From an uncultured Flavobacteriales bacterium (GTDB lineage Bacteria > Bacteroidota > Bacteroidia > Flavobacteriales_D > Sanyastnellaceae): a DNA stretch of 64,000 nt. Both the position numbers and the translations under genes were made by a program. Where the stretch lies: positions 61,161 through 125,160 of the forward strand of contig CALJFZ010000011.1 in the NCBI GenBank assembly GCA_938074325.1, in the 5' to 3' direction. The notes below the pieces were generated by a model. That model ran no database searches. It had not been told where the DNA came from and saw only the letters and a list, made by a program, of their open reading frames with translations. Positions 42,311-50,819 of the stretch are shown one piece after another; position 1 is the first letter of the stretch; each line of letters starts with the position of its first letter.

Positions 42311-43171
42311 ATGCGACGGATGTCCAACTTTTTATTGGCCTTGGGCCTTGTGACCATTTTCGGAACGCTGCCTCAATTGGCAAGGGGCCAGAGAGCTGCT
42401 GAACTTTCCGTGTGCACGTTCAACGTTCGCTATGACAATCCCTCGGACACCATCACGTGGCTCGAGCGGCGGGAAGAGGTGGCTCAAGCGGTGCGGTATT
42501 TCGATGTCGTCGGCGTGCAAGAAGCCCTTCCGAATCAGTACGCGGATCTGCAACAGCGCATGCCCAACCACGCGGCTTTCGGGGTGGGGAGAGATGCAGA
42601 TGGTGGAGGAGAGGCTTGCCCAATTTTCTGGAATACCGAACGCTTTGATTTCTTAACCGGTGAAACCCGGTGGTTATCCCTTGAGCCCGCCAGACCTGGC
42701 AGTGTTGGGTGGGATGCAGACTTGCCCCGAATTGCAACGGTCGTGGTTCTTTTCGATCGAATGCGTCAGCAAACCGTGCGGGTGGTGAACACCCATTGGT
42801 CGCACGTTGGAGAGGAAGCGCGCATGCACGCTGCGGCCTTGCTTGCGGGATGGTGCGGTTGGGATGAAGCTGACGGAAATGAATTGGTACTGGTCTGCGG
42901 GGATATGAATGCGGAGCCTACCTCTGATCCCGTCCAGAGCTTGATGGCGGCCGCGGAGTTGACAGATACATACGAAGCTGCGAAGTACCGCTGCCGGAAG
43001 GAGTTTGGGACATACGCGACGTTTCTTCCGCAAAACTTGGCCAATTCTACCCGCATCGATTACATCCTCTTTCGAGGAGATGTTCAGGTCGATTGGGCCT
43101 GTGCGGATGAAATCATCAAGTACGGCGTCTACATCTCGGATCACATGCCGTACCACGCGATTTTTAAATGA
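42311..43171 (+). CDS. secreted endonuclease/exonuclease/phosphatase-family protein
   Basis: This 286-residue protein has a signal peptide (LLALGLVTIFGTLPQLARGQ) and an EEP domain: the metal-site Asn in CTFNVRYDN, Glu in VGVQEALPNQ, the His/Asn pair in VNTHWSHVG, CGDMNAEPTSDP, and the catalytic His in YISDHMPYHA. It may be a phosphodiesterase, deoxyribonuclease or sphingomyelinase-type enzyme outside the cytoplasm. It overlaps the transporter gene by 4 bases (ATGA). Confidence 0.9.
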   Translation: MRRMSNFLLALGLVTIFGTLPQLARGQRAAELSVCTFNVRYDNPSDTITWLERREEVAQAVRYFDVVGVQEALPNQYADLQQRMPNHAAFGVGRDADGGGEACPIFWNTERFDFLTGETRWLSLEPARPGSVGWDADLPRIATVVVLFDRMRQQTVRVVNTHWSHVGEEARMHAAALLAGWCGWDEADGNELVLVCGDMNAEPTSDPVQSLMAAAELTDTYEAAKYRCRKEFGTYATFLPQNLANSTRIDYILFRGDVQVDWACADEIIKYGVYISDHMPYHAIFK

Positions 43172-44586
43172 TGCGAACGAAGGCCATCGCTCAAGCAGCG
43201 GGTCCGGTTGCTGCCCTTTTGGTGTGGTTCCTGGCCTCAGCGCAAGGTCTTCCCGAACCGGCAAGCCGCGTGCTTGCTGCAGCCGCGTGGATGCTGGTGT
43301 GGTGGATTGCTGAAGCGGTACCCATCGGGGTGACCTCCGTTTTGCCCATGGTGCTCTTCCCGTTGCTAGGGGTGGCGGGCATAGCTGAGACCACGGCCCC
43401 GTATGGGTCGCATTACGTGTTCCTGTTCATGGGGGGCTTTTTGATTGCCCTTGCGTTGGAGAAATGGAACCTGCACAAGCGATTTGCCCTTTCTGTTCTG
43501 GTATTGGCTGGAGGCCGTCCGCGCCGCTTGATTGCAGGGTTTATGCTGTCCACTGCCGCACTGAGCATGTGGATTTCGAATACGGCTACCACCTTGATGA
43601 TGCTGCCCATTGCTTTGTCTGTGTTGCACAAGGTGGACGTCGCGCATCATCCCAAGTTTGGCTTGGCCTTGCTCTTGGGCACAGCGTATGCAGCGAATTT
43701 GGGCGGCATCGCTACCCTCATTGGTACACCGCCCAATGTGGCGATGGCTGGAGTCTTGGAGGAGCAGTTTGATGTCGTTGTTCCATTCTTTGAGTGGACA
43801 TGGATGGCGTTGCCGTTTTCCATTACCATGCTGATCGTGGTGTTTGTATTGCTCACGCGTGTTCTCACTCCTGTTTCGAACGAAACGCTTGAAGGAGGCC
43901 AAAGTGAAATTCGGGATGAGTTGCAGGCATTGGGTGCTTGGAGCGCCTCAGAAAAAAGGGTGGCGGTGGTGTTCGCCCTGACCGCCCTGCTGTGGATAGG
44001 ACGGAGGTGGCTGGTGTCGTGGACCGGCATTCCGCTGAATGATACGACGATTGCCATGGGTGCAGGCCTGTCCTTGTTCCTGATTCGGAGCCATGCCGAA
44101 GGCGCCCTTCTGGCGTGGAGGGACACCCGCAATTTGCCTTGGGATATTTTGCTGCTTTTTGGAGGCGGTTTGACGCTGGCCAATGCATTGGGAGAAGCTG
44201 ATGTGTTGAAAATGGTTGCTGAAGCATTGGCAGGATGGGATGGCATTAGCAGAGGAGCGCTGGTGCTGGTCTTTGCGGGTGTCGCCTTGCTCTTGACCGA
44301 AGTCATGAGCAATCTAGCATTGACCGTCGTTATGGTCCCTGTGGTTGGGCAAATTGCTATCCAATGGGGGATGAATCCTCTGCTCCTCGTCATCCCGGTA
44401 ACAATTGCCAGCAGTTGTGCCTTCATGTTGCCGATGGCGACCCCGCCCAATGCCATCATTTTCGGCAGCCAGCGCATTGGGATGAAGCAGATGGCTTCTG
44501 TCGGATTCGTGTTGAACGTAATTGCAGCCTTACTTGCTTGGTTCTGGGGGGTGTGGGTCTTGCCTGAGTGGTTGCAGTTCATCTAA
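43168..44586 (+). CDS. SLC13/DASS-type sodium:anion symporter
   Basis: This 472-residue integral membrane transporter shows about eleven hydrophobic segments and the two SNT-type motifs of the divalent anion:sodium symporters (SNTATTLMMLPI near residue 130 and SNLALTVVMVPV near residue 380). Family substrates are C4-dicarboxylates, citrate, sulfate or phosphate. Translational overlap with the EEP phosphodiesterase hints at anion (possibly phosphate) uptake after extracellular hydrolysis, but this is inference. Confidence 0.9.
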   Translation: MMRTKAIAQAAGPVAALLVWFLASAQGLPEPASRVLAAAAWMLVWWIAEAVPIGVTSVLPMVLFPLLGVAGIAETTAPYGSHYVFLFMGGFLIALALEKWNLHKRFALSVLVLAGGRPRRLIAGFMLSTAALSMWISNTATTLMMLPIALSVLHKVDVAHHPKFGLALLLGTAYAANLGGIATLIGTPPNVAMAGVLEEQFDVVVPFFEWTWMALPFSITMLIVVFVLLTRVLTPVSNETLEGGQSEIRDELQALGAWSASEKRVAVVFALTALLWIGRRWLVSWTGIPLNDTTIAMGAGLSLFLIRSHAEGALLAWRDTRNLPWDILLLFGGGLTLANALGEADVLKMVAEALAGWDGISRGALVLVFAGVALLLTEVMSNLALTVVMVPVVGQIAIQWGMNPLLLVIPVTIASSCAFMLPMATPPNAIIFGSQRIGMKQMASVGFVLNVIAALLAWFWGVWVLPEWLQFI

Positions 44587-44591
44587 CTTTG
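44584..44591 (+). promoter_or_regulatory. -7 box TAACTTTG of aroQ
   Basis: A perfect TAnnTTTG box spans the end of the transporter gene and ends four bases before GTG 44596. Confidence 0.6.
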
Positions 44592-44595
44592 ACAT

Positions 44596-45030
44596 GTGAA
44601 GCGCATCCTCATCCTCAACGGTCCCAATCTGAATTTGCTGGGTACACGCGAGCCCGGTATTTACGGCTCGGTAACCTTGGAATCCCTCGAGGGAAAATGG
44701 ATTGCATATGGCAAGGACCACGGAGTCGAAGTGACGTGTTTGCAGTCCAACATCGAGGGAGAGTTGGTTGACGCCCTTCAGGCTCATGGCTTTGATGCAG
44801 ACGCAATTCTCTTCAATCCGGGGGGGTATACCCACACCAGTGTGGCGTTGCGCGATGCCGTTGCGGCCATCACCTCCCCAGTCTATGAAGTACATATTTC
44901 CCATCCTGATGCGCGCGAAGAGTTTCGTAAAACCTCGCTGCTCCGTGAGGTTTGTGCTGGCAGTGTGAGCGGCCTGGGAGTTGCTGGGTACATGGCAGTC
45001 ATGGCTTCGCTGGTCAGTGTTGAACAATGA
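44596..45030 (+). CDS. aroQ: 3-dehydroquinate dehydratase, type II
   Basis: This 144-residue type II enzyme of the shikimate pathway dehydrates 3-dehydroquinate. The motifs are LILNGPNLNLLGTREPGIYG with the catalytic Tyr, FNPGGYTHTSVALRDA and YEVHISHPDAREEFR with the catalytic His. The GTG start at 44596 is set by the family N-terminus (KRILILNGP) and by the -7 box. An out-of-frame ATG-TGA at 44594 overlaps the start and would be skipped in a leaderless message. It overlaps the convergent lipase-like gene by 17 bases. Confidence 0.95.
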   Translation: MKRILILNGPNLNLLGTREPGIYGSVTLESLEGKWIAYGKDHGVEVTCLQSNIEGELVDALQAHGFDADAILFNPGGYTHTSVALRDAVAAITSPVYEVHISHPDAREEFRKTSLLREVCAGSVSGLGVAGYMAVMASLVSVEQ

Positions 45031-48000
45031 ATGAGCGCCGGACAGCGGGTTGTCCGGGTAGGGTGCATTGTACCATGTATATGCCAGAAGCCCAAGAGTG
45101 TGTTGAGATCTTCCACTGATTGGTGCCAGGCGTATACGCTGGTTCCAGGGTCATTCGCTGACCGTGCAAATTGAAAACATTCCATTTGCAGTCATCAAAG
45201 GATAAACCGGCAGGGCATTCAATGTAGATGTGTTCGTCTGCAGGATTGGGAAATAGAATCCACTCAAACGGTTGGTCATCTTGCGGGGAGGCAATGGCGC
45301 CTTTTGTGGGCGATGCATCTTGCTGAATGGGCGAATCCGAGTCGCAAGTTGCGAAGTCAGGATGGCTGTCAAATGCATGCACAGGTAATCCATCAACCGT
45401 GGATTCCAGCCCGATGTATGGCACCATCATGGCTTGGCCTGTGGTACCATTAGGCCACATATTGTTGTTCCAATGCACCGTGTGCGTTGAGCTGTTTGAT
45501 TCATTCAACGAATCGGAATAACTCACAGTTCCTAGCAGCAAGGCGTCAGCGGCCTGTCCCATGTGATTTAATCCACTTGATAGGTCCGGCAGCAGGGCTT
45601 CGCTGCAAGAAATGTGGATGCCATTGTTCCACCAGCGATTTTGCCCCCAAGGGAGTGAAGCGTTCAAGAAGGCATTGGTGTCAAGGGCAATGCCTACTTC
45701 GCATGCTTGCCAGGTGTTGCAGCTAATATTGCCCGTTGATTGTTTTAGTCTTAAGCCTACCGAATGCCCTTCAAAGGAATTGCCTGCCAGGCGCACAGGG
45801 TGGCTAGTTTCGTCAATGGATAACTGGGCATGATCGATGATTCCTTCCGAGAAAGAGCAGGACTGAATGGTGGAGTATGAGGCCAAGTGGGTGCCAGTAA
45901 AGAAGCCTCCAATGAATTCAGAATTGTTGATATTAACGCCAATAGAATCGAGTTCAACAGAGGAATGCGTACTGGAAATGTGACGGAGGATGATGCCAGC
46001 AACTCCTCCATCGGCACCGTTAAAATTCAAGTTGTTCCATGCTCCTGCATCCCATTTCAAGCGGTGTTCGAATCGCAACAGGTGGTTGGGAGAGATTCCT
46101 TGGGCATCGACGTTTTTGCAAATCGTTTTGCATGTTACCTGCCATTCAGTGTCGTTCAAGAGGTCGATGCTGGCACTTTCTATTTTCAACGATCCTGTTC
46201 CTTCTGTCAGTGCTCGGGCATGCGCGTCAAAGATGATATGCAGGGGTGTTTGTGGCTGCCCTGATAAATCAAGGTTAGCGTGCATGCCTAAATAGACATA
46301 CCCCGTTTGGCCCTCAAACCGAATCGTTCCGGGGTCAAAACTCACTTCACTCGTCACGCGGAGGGTGTCGTTGTCATGAACATGAATGACGCCTGCATTG
46401 GTCCACATAGCTGTGCCGCCATTCAGATAAATGGCTCCTGATCCAACGCACTCAATTCGGCTGTTCTGTTTTTGAATGATTTGGCCAAATGGTGCAACAT
46501 GGATGGAGCCCGATTGAAGCACCAAGGACGCCCCTTCTTCGAGGATCAAGGCGGAATGCGGGCCAACATAGATGTCCCCTTGGACTTCCATGAGTTCATT
46601 TTTGGTCACAGTGAAGTACGCATGGGAGTTCCCCTCACCGATGGGGTCGCCTATGGTCATGGAAGTGCCAGGAGCAATGCGAAGGGCTTCTCCACATGTG
46701 CTTATCGCGCAGTGGAAAGTGGGCCAATCCCCTGGACCATTTGTGTCCTGTGTTCCAATTAAATATGAGCAAGTCGCTCCGTCCTCTTCGGACCCTTGTA
46801 ATGTCCGTTTGAAGGGTTGGCTCCACCCCAATTGGATGGTGTCGTTGTTCGTGGATTGAGCAGGTTGGCCGAGAACAACGTGGTTCCAAAGATGTGGGAT
46901 ATGCTCTGTGACATCACAGTGCAGAGCGGCCCCCGACGCAAGCGACTCCAAGGACCAGTCATCGAAGGGGATGTTTTCGGTTTCAAAACCTGCGAACAAC
47001 CCGATGTCCAGCGCCGAATGATTGGGAACGAACATGGAAAGCGGTTGGAAGACAGAGGCCTGAATTCCCGCCAAGTTCAATGCTTGTTCAAATTTTTGAA
47101 GATGCTCTGATGAGCTTCCTGCGAGGCCTTCATAGATGGGAGCGTCAGTTGCGTGGTGGGCCAACGCATCGAGCATTAATTCTTCGCCCCAGTTCCAGTC
47201 GGTGTTAATCAACTCTCCCTCGAAAATCACAGATTCATTTCCATTGGAAGCAGGATGGTCAGCGTTGCCAGGCTGCGCATGAAGCTGGATGTTTAAATAC
47301 TCCCAACCGAGGAACGATTCTTGTGCGGAGTACCACAATTCTGGCGGATTGTTCGCCGCTCCAGGGTGGGAGTTGGCGACGGCGACATTGGTGCAATGCT
47401 CGGGGAATCCCATTGCGGCTTGGGCGGATTCAAGAGCCGCTCGGGATGTTGAAGGGTGCAAGGGCGACCCGATTAGTAATTCGCTGGCAGCGGGACTCAA
47501 CAGGGCTGTTTCAAGGTTGGCGGCCTCAACGGAGATGGCTGCAAAAAAACCAATGGCCTCTTGAAGTGCCACAGGCAAATAGGCGCCTCGAAATGGGCTG
47601 TCGATGGCCACGAAAAGTCGCACACAGTGGTCCATGTCGTCCAATTCCATTTGGCGCAAGGTCAATCGTCCTACCACGCCTCCCATACTAGGGCCAATCA
47701 AAACCAACGGTGAATTCCCAACCCGAAAGTCACGGCACTTTTCAATGACATGGCGGACAAGCGTGGTTTGCTGAAATACCGATTGCGTGCCGTCTTCAAA
47801 ATCAAGGAATACGAGGTCGAATCCTTCGGTACGGAGTGAGTCCATTACGAGGGATAAGCCGTCTAATGCGTGAGAATGTGCGCCATCGCAGTTCCAAATC
47901 ACATCCCAATTGAGGTCGCCAAATCCGTATTCCGGGAAATGTCCGCCAAGTCCGGGATCAAATCCTTCCAAGAGAATCAAGGGCTTATCAAAAATTCCAT

Positions 48001-48664
48001 CTTGACTCATCTTCACGAGTGCTTGACCAGTAATTGGCTGGCCGTTATCAAATACGCCTACCCAAAAGGGATCATCAGAATTTATTTGAGGCCATGGCGG
48101 AAGGTCCGGTTCCGGACAACTGGCGTACCCCATCACTTGTAAAAGTAAGTGGTGTTCCAAGGTGTCGGTTCCCAAAACATGCCGAAGTCCAATGGTAACA
48201 GATTCGGCAGAAGATGGCACTTCGATGGTGATGGCCTCATCGGGGAGGATGGGGTGTTCTGTGCCATTGAAAATGAACGCCCAATAACCACCCATCGATG
48301 CTTCAGGAATGGCGCCCGCGGGGATCAGGAATTGATTTTCACCAGGTCGCAAAAATGCTCGGCTGCACAGCAGGTTGACTTCGTTTTCATGGCTGGCTTC
48401 CGCGAGTTGTGTCCAATGAGTAGGCATGGGTTCCATACGGTTGACCAAAACAAGGGCTGTAGCTTTATCCCGATGGGAAGTAACAGCAAATATGGAGTCA
48501 AGTTGGGCCTGAGCTTTCCCATTAAATGCCGAGCCTGACTGCTCCCAGAGAAATTGGATTTGACGGGAGTTTCGCTGGGTATTGACCACGTCTTGACCAG
48601 AACAAGACGCAGAGGAAATGATGGCGCAGGCCAAAGCCGGCACCCATAGAATGGATTGCTTCAT
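45014..48664 (-). CDS. large secreted lipase-like protein with beta-helix and T9SS domain
   Basis: This 1216-residue secreted protein has a signal-type N-terminus (ALACAIISSASC) and a leading beta-rich region to about residue 200. An alpha/beta hydrolase region follows: the nucleophile Ser326 lies in GPSMGG, preceded by ILLEGFDPG, and FVPNHSALDIG around residue 580 may carry the catalytic His. From about residue 690 to 1080 there are short strand repeats like a right-handed beta-helix, and the C-terminus from LFPNPADEH is a type A T9SS sorting domain. Reaction and substrate are unknown; a lipase or esterase acting on a surface polymer would fit. Confidence 0.83.
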   Translation of the reverse strand: MKQSILWVPALACAIISSASCSGQDVVNTQRNSRQIQFLWEQSGSAFNGKAQAQLDSIFAVTSHRDKATALVLVNRMEPMPTHWTQLAEASHENEVNLLCSRAFLRPGENQFLIPAGAIPEASMGGYWAFIFNGTEHPILPDEAITIEVPSSAESVTIGLRHVLGTDTLEHHLLLQVMGYASCPEPDLPPWPQINSDDPFWVGVFDNGQPITGQALVKMSQDGIFDKPLILLEGFDPGLGGHFPEYGFGDLNWDVIWNCDGAHSHALDGLSLVMDSLRTEGFDLVFLDFEDGTQSVFQQTTLVRHVIEKCRDFRVGNSPLVLIGPSMGGVVGRLTLRQMELDDMDHCVRLFVAIDSPFRGAYLPVALQEAIGFFAAISVEAANLETALLSPAASELLIGSPLHPSTSRAALESAQAAMGFPEHCTNVAVANSHPGAANNPPELWYSAQESFLGWEYLNIQLHAQPGNADHPASNGNESVIFEGELINTDWNWGEELMLDALAHHATDAPIYEGLAGSSSEHLQKFEQALNLAGIQASVFQPLSMFVPNHSALDIGLFAGFETENIPFDDWSLESLASGAALHCDVTEHIPHLWNHVVLGQPAQSTNNDTIQLGWSQPFKRTLQGSEEDGATCSYLIGTQDTNGPGDWPTFHCAISTCGEALRIAPGTSMTIGDPIGEGNSHAYFTVTKNELMEVQGDIYVGPHSALILEEGASLVLQSGSIHVAPFGQIIQKQNSRIECVGSGAIYLNGGTAMWTNAGVIHVHDNDTLRVTSEVSFDPGTIRFEGQTGYVYLGMHANLDLSGQPQTPLHIIFDAHARALTEGTGSLKIESASIDLLNDTEWQVTCKTICKNVDAQGISPNHLLRFEHRLKWDAGAWNNLNFNGADGGVAGIILRHISSTHSSVELDSIGVNINNSEFIGGFFTGTHLASYSTIQSCSFSEGIIDHAQLSIDETSHPVRLAGNSFEGHSVGLRLKQSTGNISCNTWQACEVGIALDTNAFLNASLPWGQNRWWNNGIHISCSEALLPDLSSGLNHMGQAADALLLGTVSYSDSLNESNSSTHTVHWNNNMWPNGTTGQAMMVPYIGLESTVDGLPVHAFDSHPDFATCDSDSPIQQDASPTKGAIASPQDDQPFEWILFPNPADEHIYIECPAGLSFDDCKWNVFNLHGQRMTLEPAYTPGTNQWKISTHSWASGIYMVQCTLPGQPAVRRSFIVQH

Positions 48665-48669
48665 TGAGT

Positions 48670-49359
48670 TTAGAATTCGATGGAATGAATGAGGGTATCG
48701 CCCACGTTGTCCGCTTGGATGAGAATCGGTGGGAGGGCTTGTTGGGATCCGGATGGCGTCAGTATTTGAAACGCGCGACGGACGGGGAAGGGTTCACTGG
48801 GGTGAATCCAAACCGTTCTGAAAAGGGAGGGGCGGGGGGCAATGCCGGGGGTGAACCAGCAGGACGAATCGGGTTGAAGGCCGTCCGTCTCGTCTTGAAT
48901 CCAACATCCAACCAAAGCTGCACTACCGACGCGATTTCCAACAAATTGAACTGTCAAAGAGCTAGGAACCCGAATGCAACGCAGCACAGGAACAGGCCTT
49001 TCAATAGGAAGCGGCGTGTAGTAGGTGCGACGTAGACCACTGGTTGTTTTGAGTTCAATGAGCAGTGCATTCCATGTGTTTTCGGAAGATTGAATACTCA
49101 GGTGGATATGCCCAGTTGAATTGGACCAAAGTGTATCCCCGGACCGTTCGAACTGCCCTTGTTGCCACCAACCTTGACTTCCGATGGCCGAGTAAATGGG
49201 GATGACGGCTACATCGCGAACAGGTGCATTGCGAACGTCCAATATTTGAACGCGAACCGATTGTTCTTGCGGTTTTTTGCATCCCAATACACTCACCGCT
49301 GCCAAGTACACATATATGTTAGATGGTCTTGCCATATCCCTCCACTTCCTCGTTCTCAT
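48670..49359 (-). CDS. lipoprotein of unknown function
   Basis: This protein of about 229 residues has a lipoprotein signal (YLAAVSVLGC, lipidated Cys near residue 27). The mature part has a beta-sandwich-like start (VRVQILDVRNAPVRDVAVIPIYS) resembling carboxypeptidase-regulatory or Ig-like folds. ATG 49359 and ATG 49335 are both possible starts. It lies 5 bases upstream of the large lipase-like gene, so the two are probably co-transcribed, and it may be a surface partner of it. No family is recognised. Confidence 0.72.
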   Translation of the reverse strand: MRTRKWRDMARPSNIYVYLAAVSVLGCKKPQEQSVRVQILDVRNAPVRDVAVIPIYSAIGSQGWWQQGQFERSGDTLWSNSTGHIHLSIQSSENTWNALLIELKTTSGLRRTYYTPLPIERPVPVLRCIRVPSSLTVQFVGNRVGSAALVGCWIQDETDGLQPDSSCWFTPGIAPRPSLFRTVWIHPSEPFPVRRAFQILTPSGSQQALPPILIQADNVGDTLIHSIEF

Positions 49360-49496
49360 GGAGGCAAATCTGGTGCAAGGAGCTTTTTGAGGGCTCCTCA
49401 CTTTACTTCTGATTAACAGTGGTTTACGGTCGTGGATGTGTTAAAATGAAGGTCGGATTCGGATTCTTGCCGTATGTTGCAGCAAACCATTCAGTT

Positions 49497-50141
49497 ATGA
49501 AAAGTTTGATACAAGGAGTTATTGGCGTTGTTCTCTTGGTTCTAACGCTGCCATTTGCGTCCGCTCAGACGCTCGGAACGAGCTATGAGGCCGTGGGCGA
49601 TGTAGCCACGTTGTCAGGACCTCGTTTTGGCATTACCCTGGTGGGCGATGGGAGTACGTCTCAGATCTTGAATCGCGTGCACGAGATGGATAGCTTGCAA
49701 TATTCGGAGTACGGTGGACTGCCTGCAACTTGGACCACGCAATACGGATGGCAGTTTGAAAGCCGGTTTGCTGACACAGGAGGTCCCGTGGTAGGCCTTG
49801 TGGAATGGGTCGTTTTAGTGGCTGGAATGGAGAAAGGATTGATCCTTCCTTCCGTTTCAAGCTTGGTGGGGATCCGCGGTGAAAGTGGATTTGAATTTGC
49901 TACCGGTCCCAACTTATCCCCGACGGGATTGTCCTTCGTCTTTGCAGCGGGTTTTAACTACACAAAAGGCGATTTGAACCTTCCGATCAACATTGCATTT
50001 GTTCCGGACAAGTTGGGTCCCAAGGATTCAGGTCTGTCTGACATCATCAGCTCAAACGACTACTTCAGCAATGTGAAGATGCGTGAGACCGGCTACCGCT
50101 TGACGGTTTCGGTCGGCTTCAATTTGGTGGAGAGCAAGTAA
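49497..50141 (+). CDS. secreted or outer-membrane protein, unknown
   Basis: This 214-residue protein has a clear signal peptide (GVIGVVLLVLTLPFASAQ). The mature part has alternating hydrophobic strands (FGITLVGDGSTSQIL, GLVEWVVLVAGMEKG, GLSFVFAAGFNY, RLTVSVGFNLV) that suggest a small outer-membrane beta-barrel of about eight strands, ending in an aromatic-rich last strand. I chose ATG 49497 at the signal peptide; the open frame begins at 49419. The function is unknown. Confidence 0.75.
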   Translation: MKSLIQGVIGVVLLVLTLPFASAQTLGTSYEAVGDVATLSGPRFGITLVGDGSTSQILNRVHEMDSLQYSEYGGLPATWTTQYGWQFESRFADTGGPVVGLVEWVVLVAGMEKGLILPSVSSLVGIRGESGFEFATGPNLSPTGLSFVFAAGFNYTKGDLNLPINIAFVPDKLGPKDSGLSDIISSNDYFSNVKMRETGYRLTVSVGFNLVESK

Positions 50142-50144
50142 TCC

Positions 50145-50724
50145 TTAGGATCCCGGTAATTTCTTGCCCGCGGTGGAGAGCCGTGCCAATTCGGCTATGC
50201 GTTTTTGCCGTGTGGGTGTGGTTTTTGCCAGTTTGACCCAACGTAGTGCATTGCGTTTACTTGATGCATTGAGCGCTTCAAAAAAAGGCAATGCATCGGT
50301 TTGTTCCTTCAGCGCTTTGTCAAAAATCGGAAGGGATTTCTAAGCGATCGACATCGTCCATGAAGTTCCACAGCCCGCTCGCCTTGCCCGCCTCAATGGA
50401 ACGCAGCCCATGTGCGTGAATGCGGCCATTGGCTGTCAGCTGAGCGGCACGGTCCTTATAACTTTTCGCCCAGTGCTGAACCTTCCTTGGGGAGATGAGC
50501 TGCATGGTACGGTCCTCGTCGAGTTTCCTTCGGATGCCGTCGATCCAACCGAAGCAGATGAGTTCATCCAGCACATCCCAACGCCCGAGGTATTTCTCGG
50601 GCACACTCTTCTTGTAGGTAACGAGCCACACGCTTTCCGTTTGGGTGTGGTGTGAGAGGAGCCACTGCCTGAGTTCGTCTTGCGATGAGACGGGTACTTG
50701 TTCGAAATCTTCTGTTGCAATCAC
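50145..50724 (-). pseudogene. YdeI/OmpD-associated family gene, frameshifted
   Basis: The first frame, from GTG 50724, encodes the YdeI-like core (VWLVTYKKSVPEKYLGRWDVLDELICFGWIDG, shortened here to its family pattern: an early trp-rich strand and FGWIDG). It stops at 50320-50322. The next frame then continues exactly where the family should, with DKALKEQTDALPFFEAL, RWVKLAKTTPTRQKRIAEL and a stop at 50145-50147. Removing one base from the A-run at 50322-50326 (T on the coding strand) restores a single 192-codon reading frame. It is therefore a recent one-base frameshift, a sequencing error, or less likely programmed slippage. Confidence 0.8.
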
Positions 50725-50755
50725 AGCGTTCTAACATCTTCCTTGGATGTAAGTT

Positions 50756-50771
50756 TTGGGCGTTTACCCAA
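50756..50771. promoter_or_regulatory. palindromic operator 1 upstream of alkB-tetR
   Basis: TTGGGC-GTTT-ACCCAA is an inverted repeat with a single mismatch. It overlaps the position expected for the -33 TTG (50756-50758), with a TACCTTGC box at 50779-50786. The second copy lies 33 bases downstream, about three helical turns. Confidence 0.75.
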
Positions 50772-50788
50772 ATGCGCCTACCTTGCTC

Positions 50789-50804
50789 TTGGGTGTTTAC
50801 CCAA
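50789..50804. promoter_or_regulatory. palindromic operator 2 upstream of alkB-tetR
   Basis: TTGGGT-GTTT-ACCCAA is a perfect inverted repeat and would cover the predicted transcription start. It is identical to operator 1 at 15 of 16 positions and is the likely site of the TetR protein encoded at 51868. Confidence 0.78.
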
Positions 50805-50819
50805 AAAGTGCCCATCACT

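Noticed and set aside
43647-44582. 311-residue minus-strand frame inside the SLC13 gene
   Set aside because: Its Ser/Thr/Pro-rich composition is what the reverse complement of hydrophobic helices gives; the plus-strand transporter motifs are clear.
44594-44599. ATG directly followed by TGA overlapping the aroQ start, a possible regulatory mini-frame
   Set aside because: The -7 box position predicts a message starting at 44596, which would exclude this ATG.
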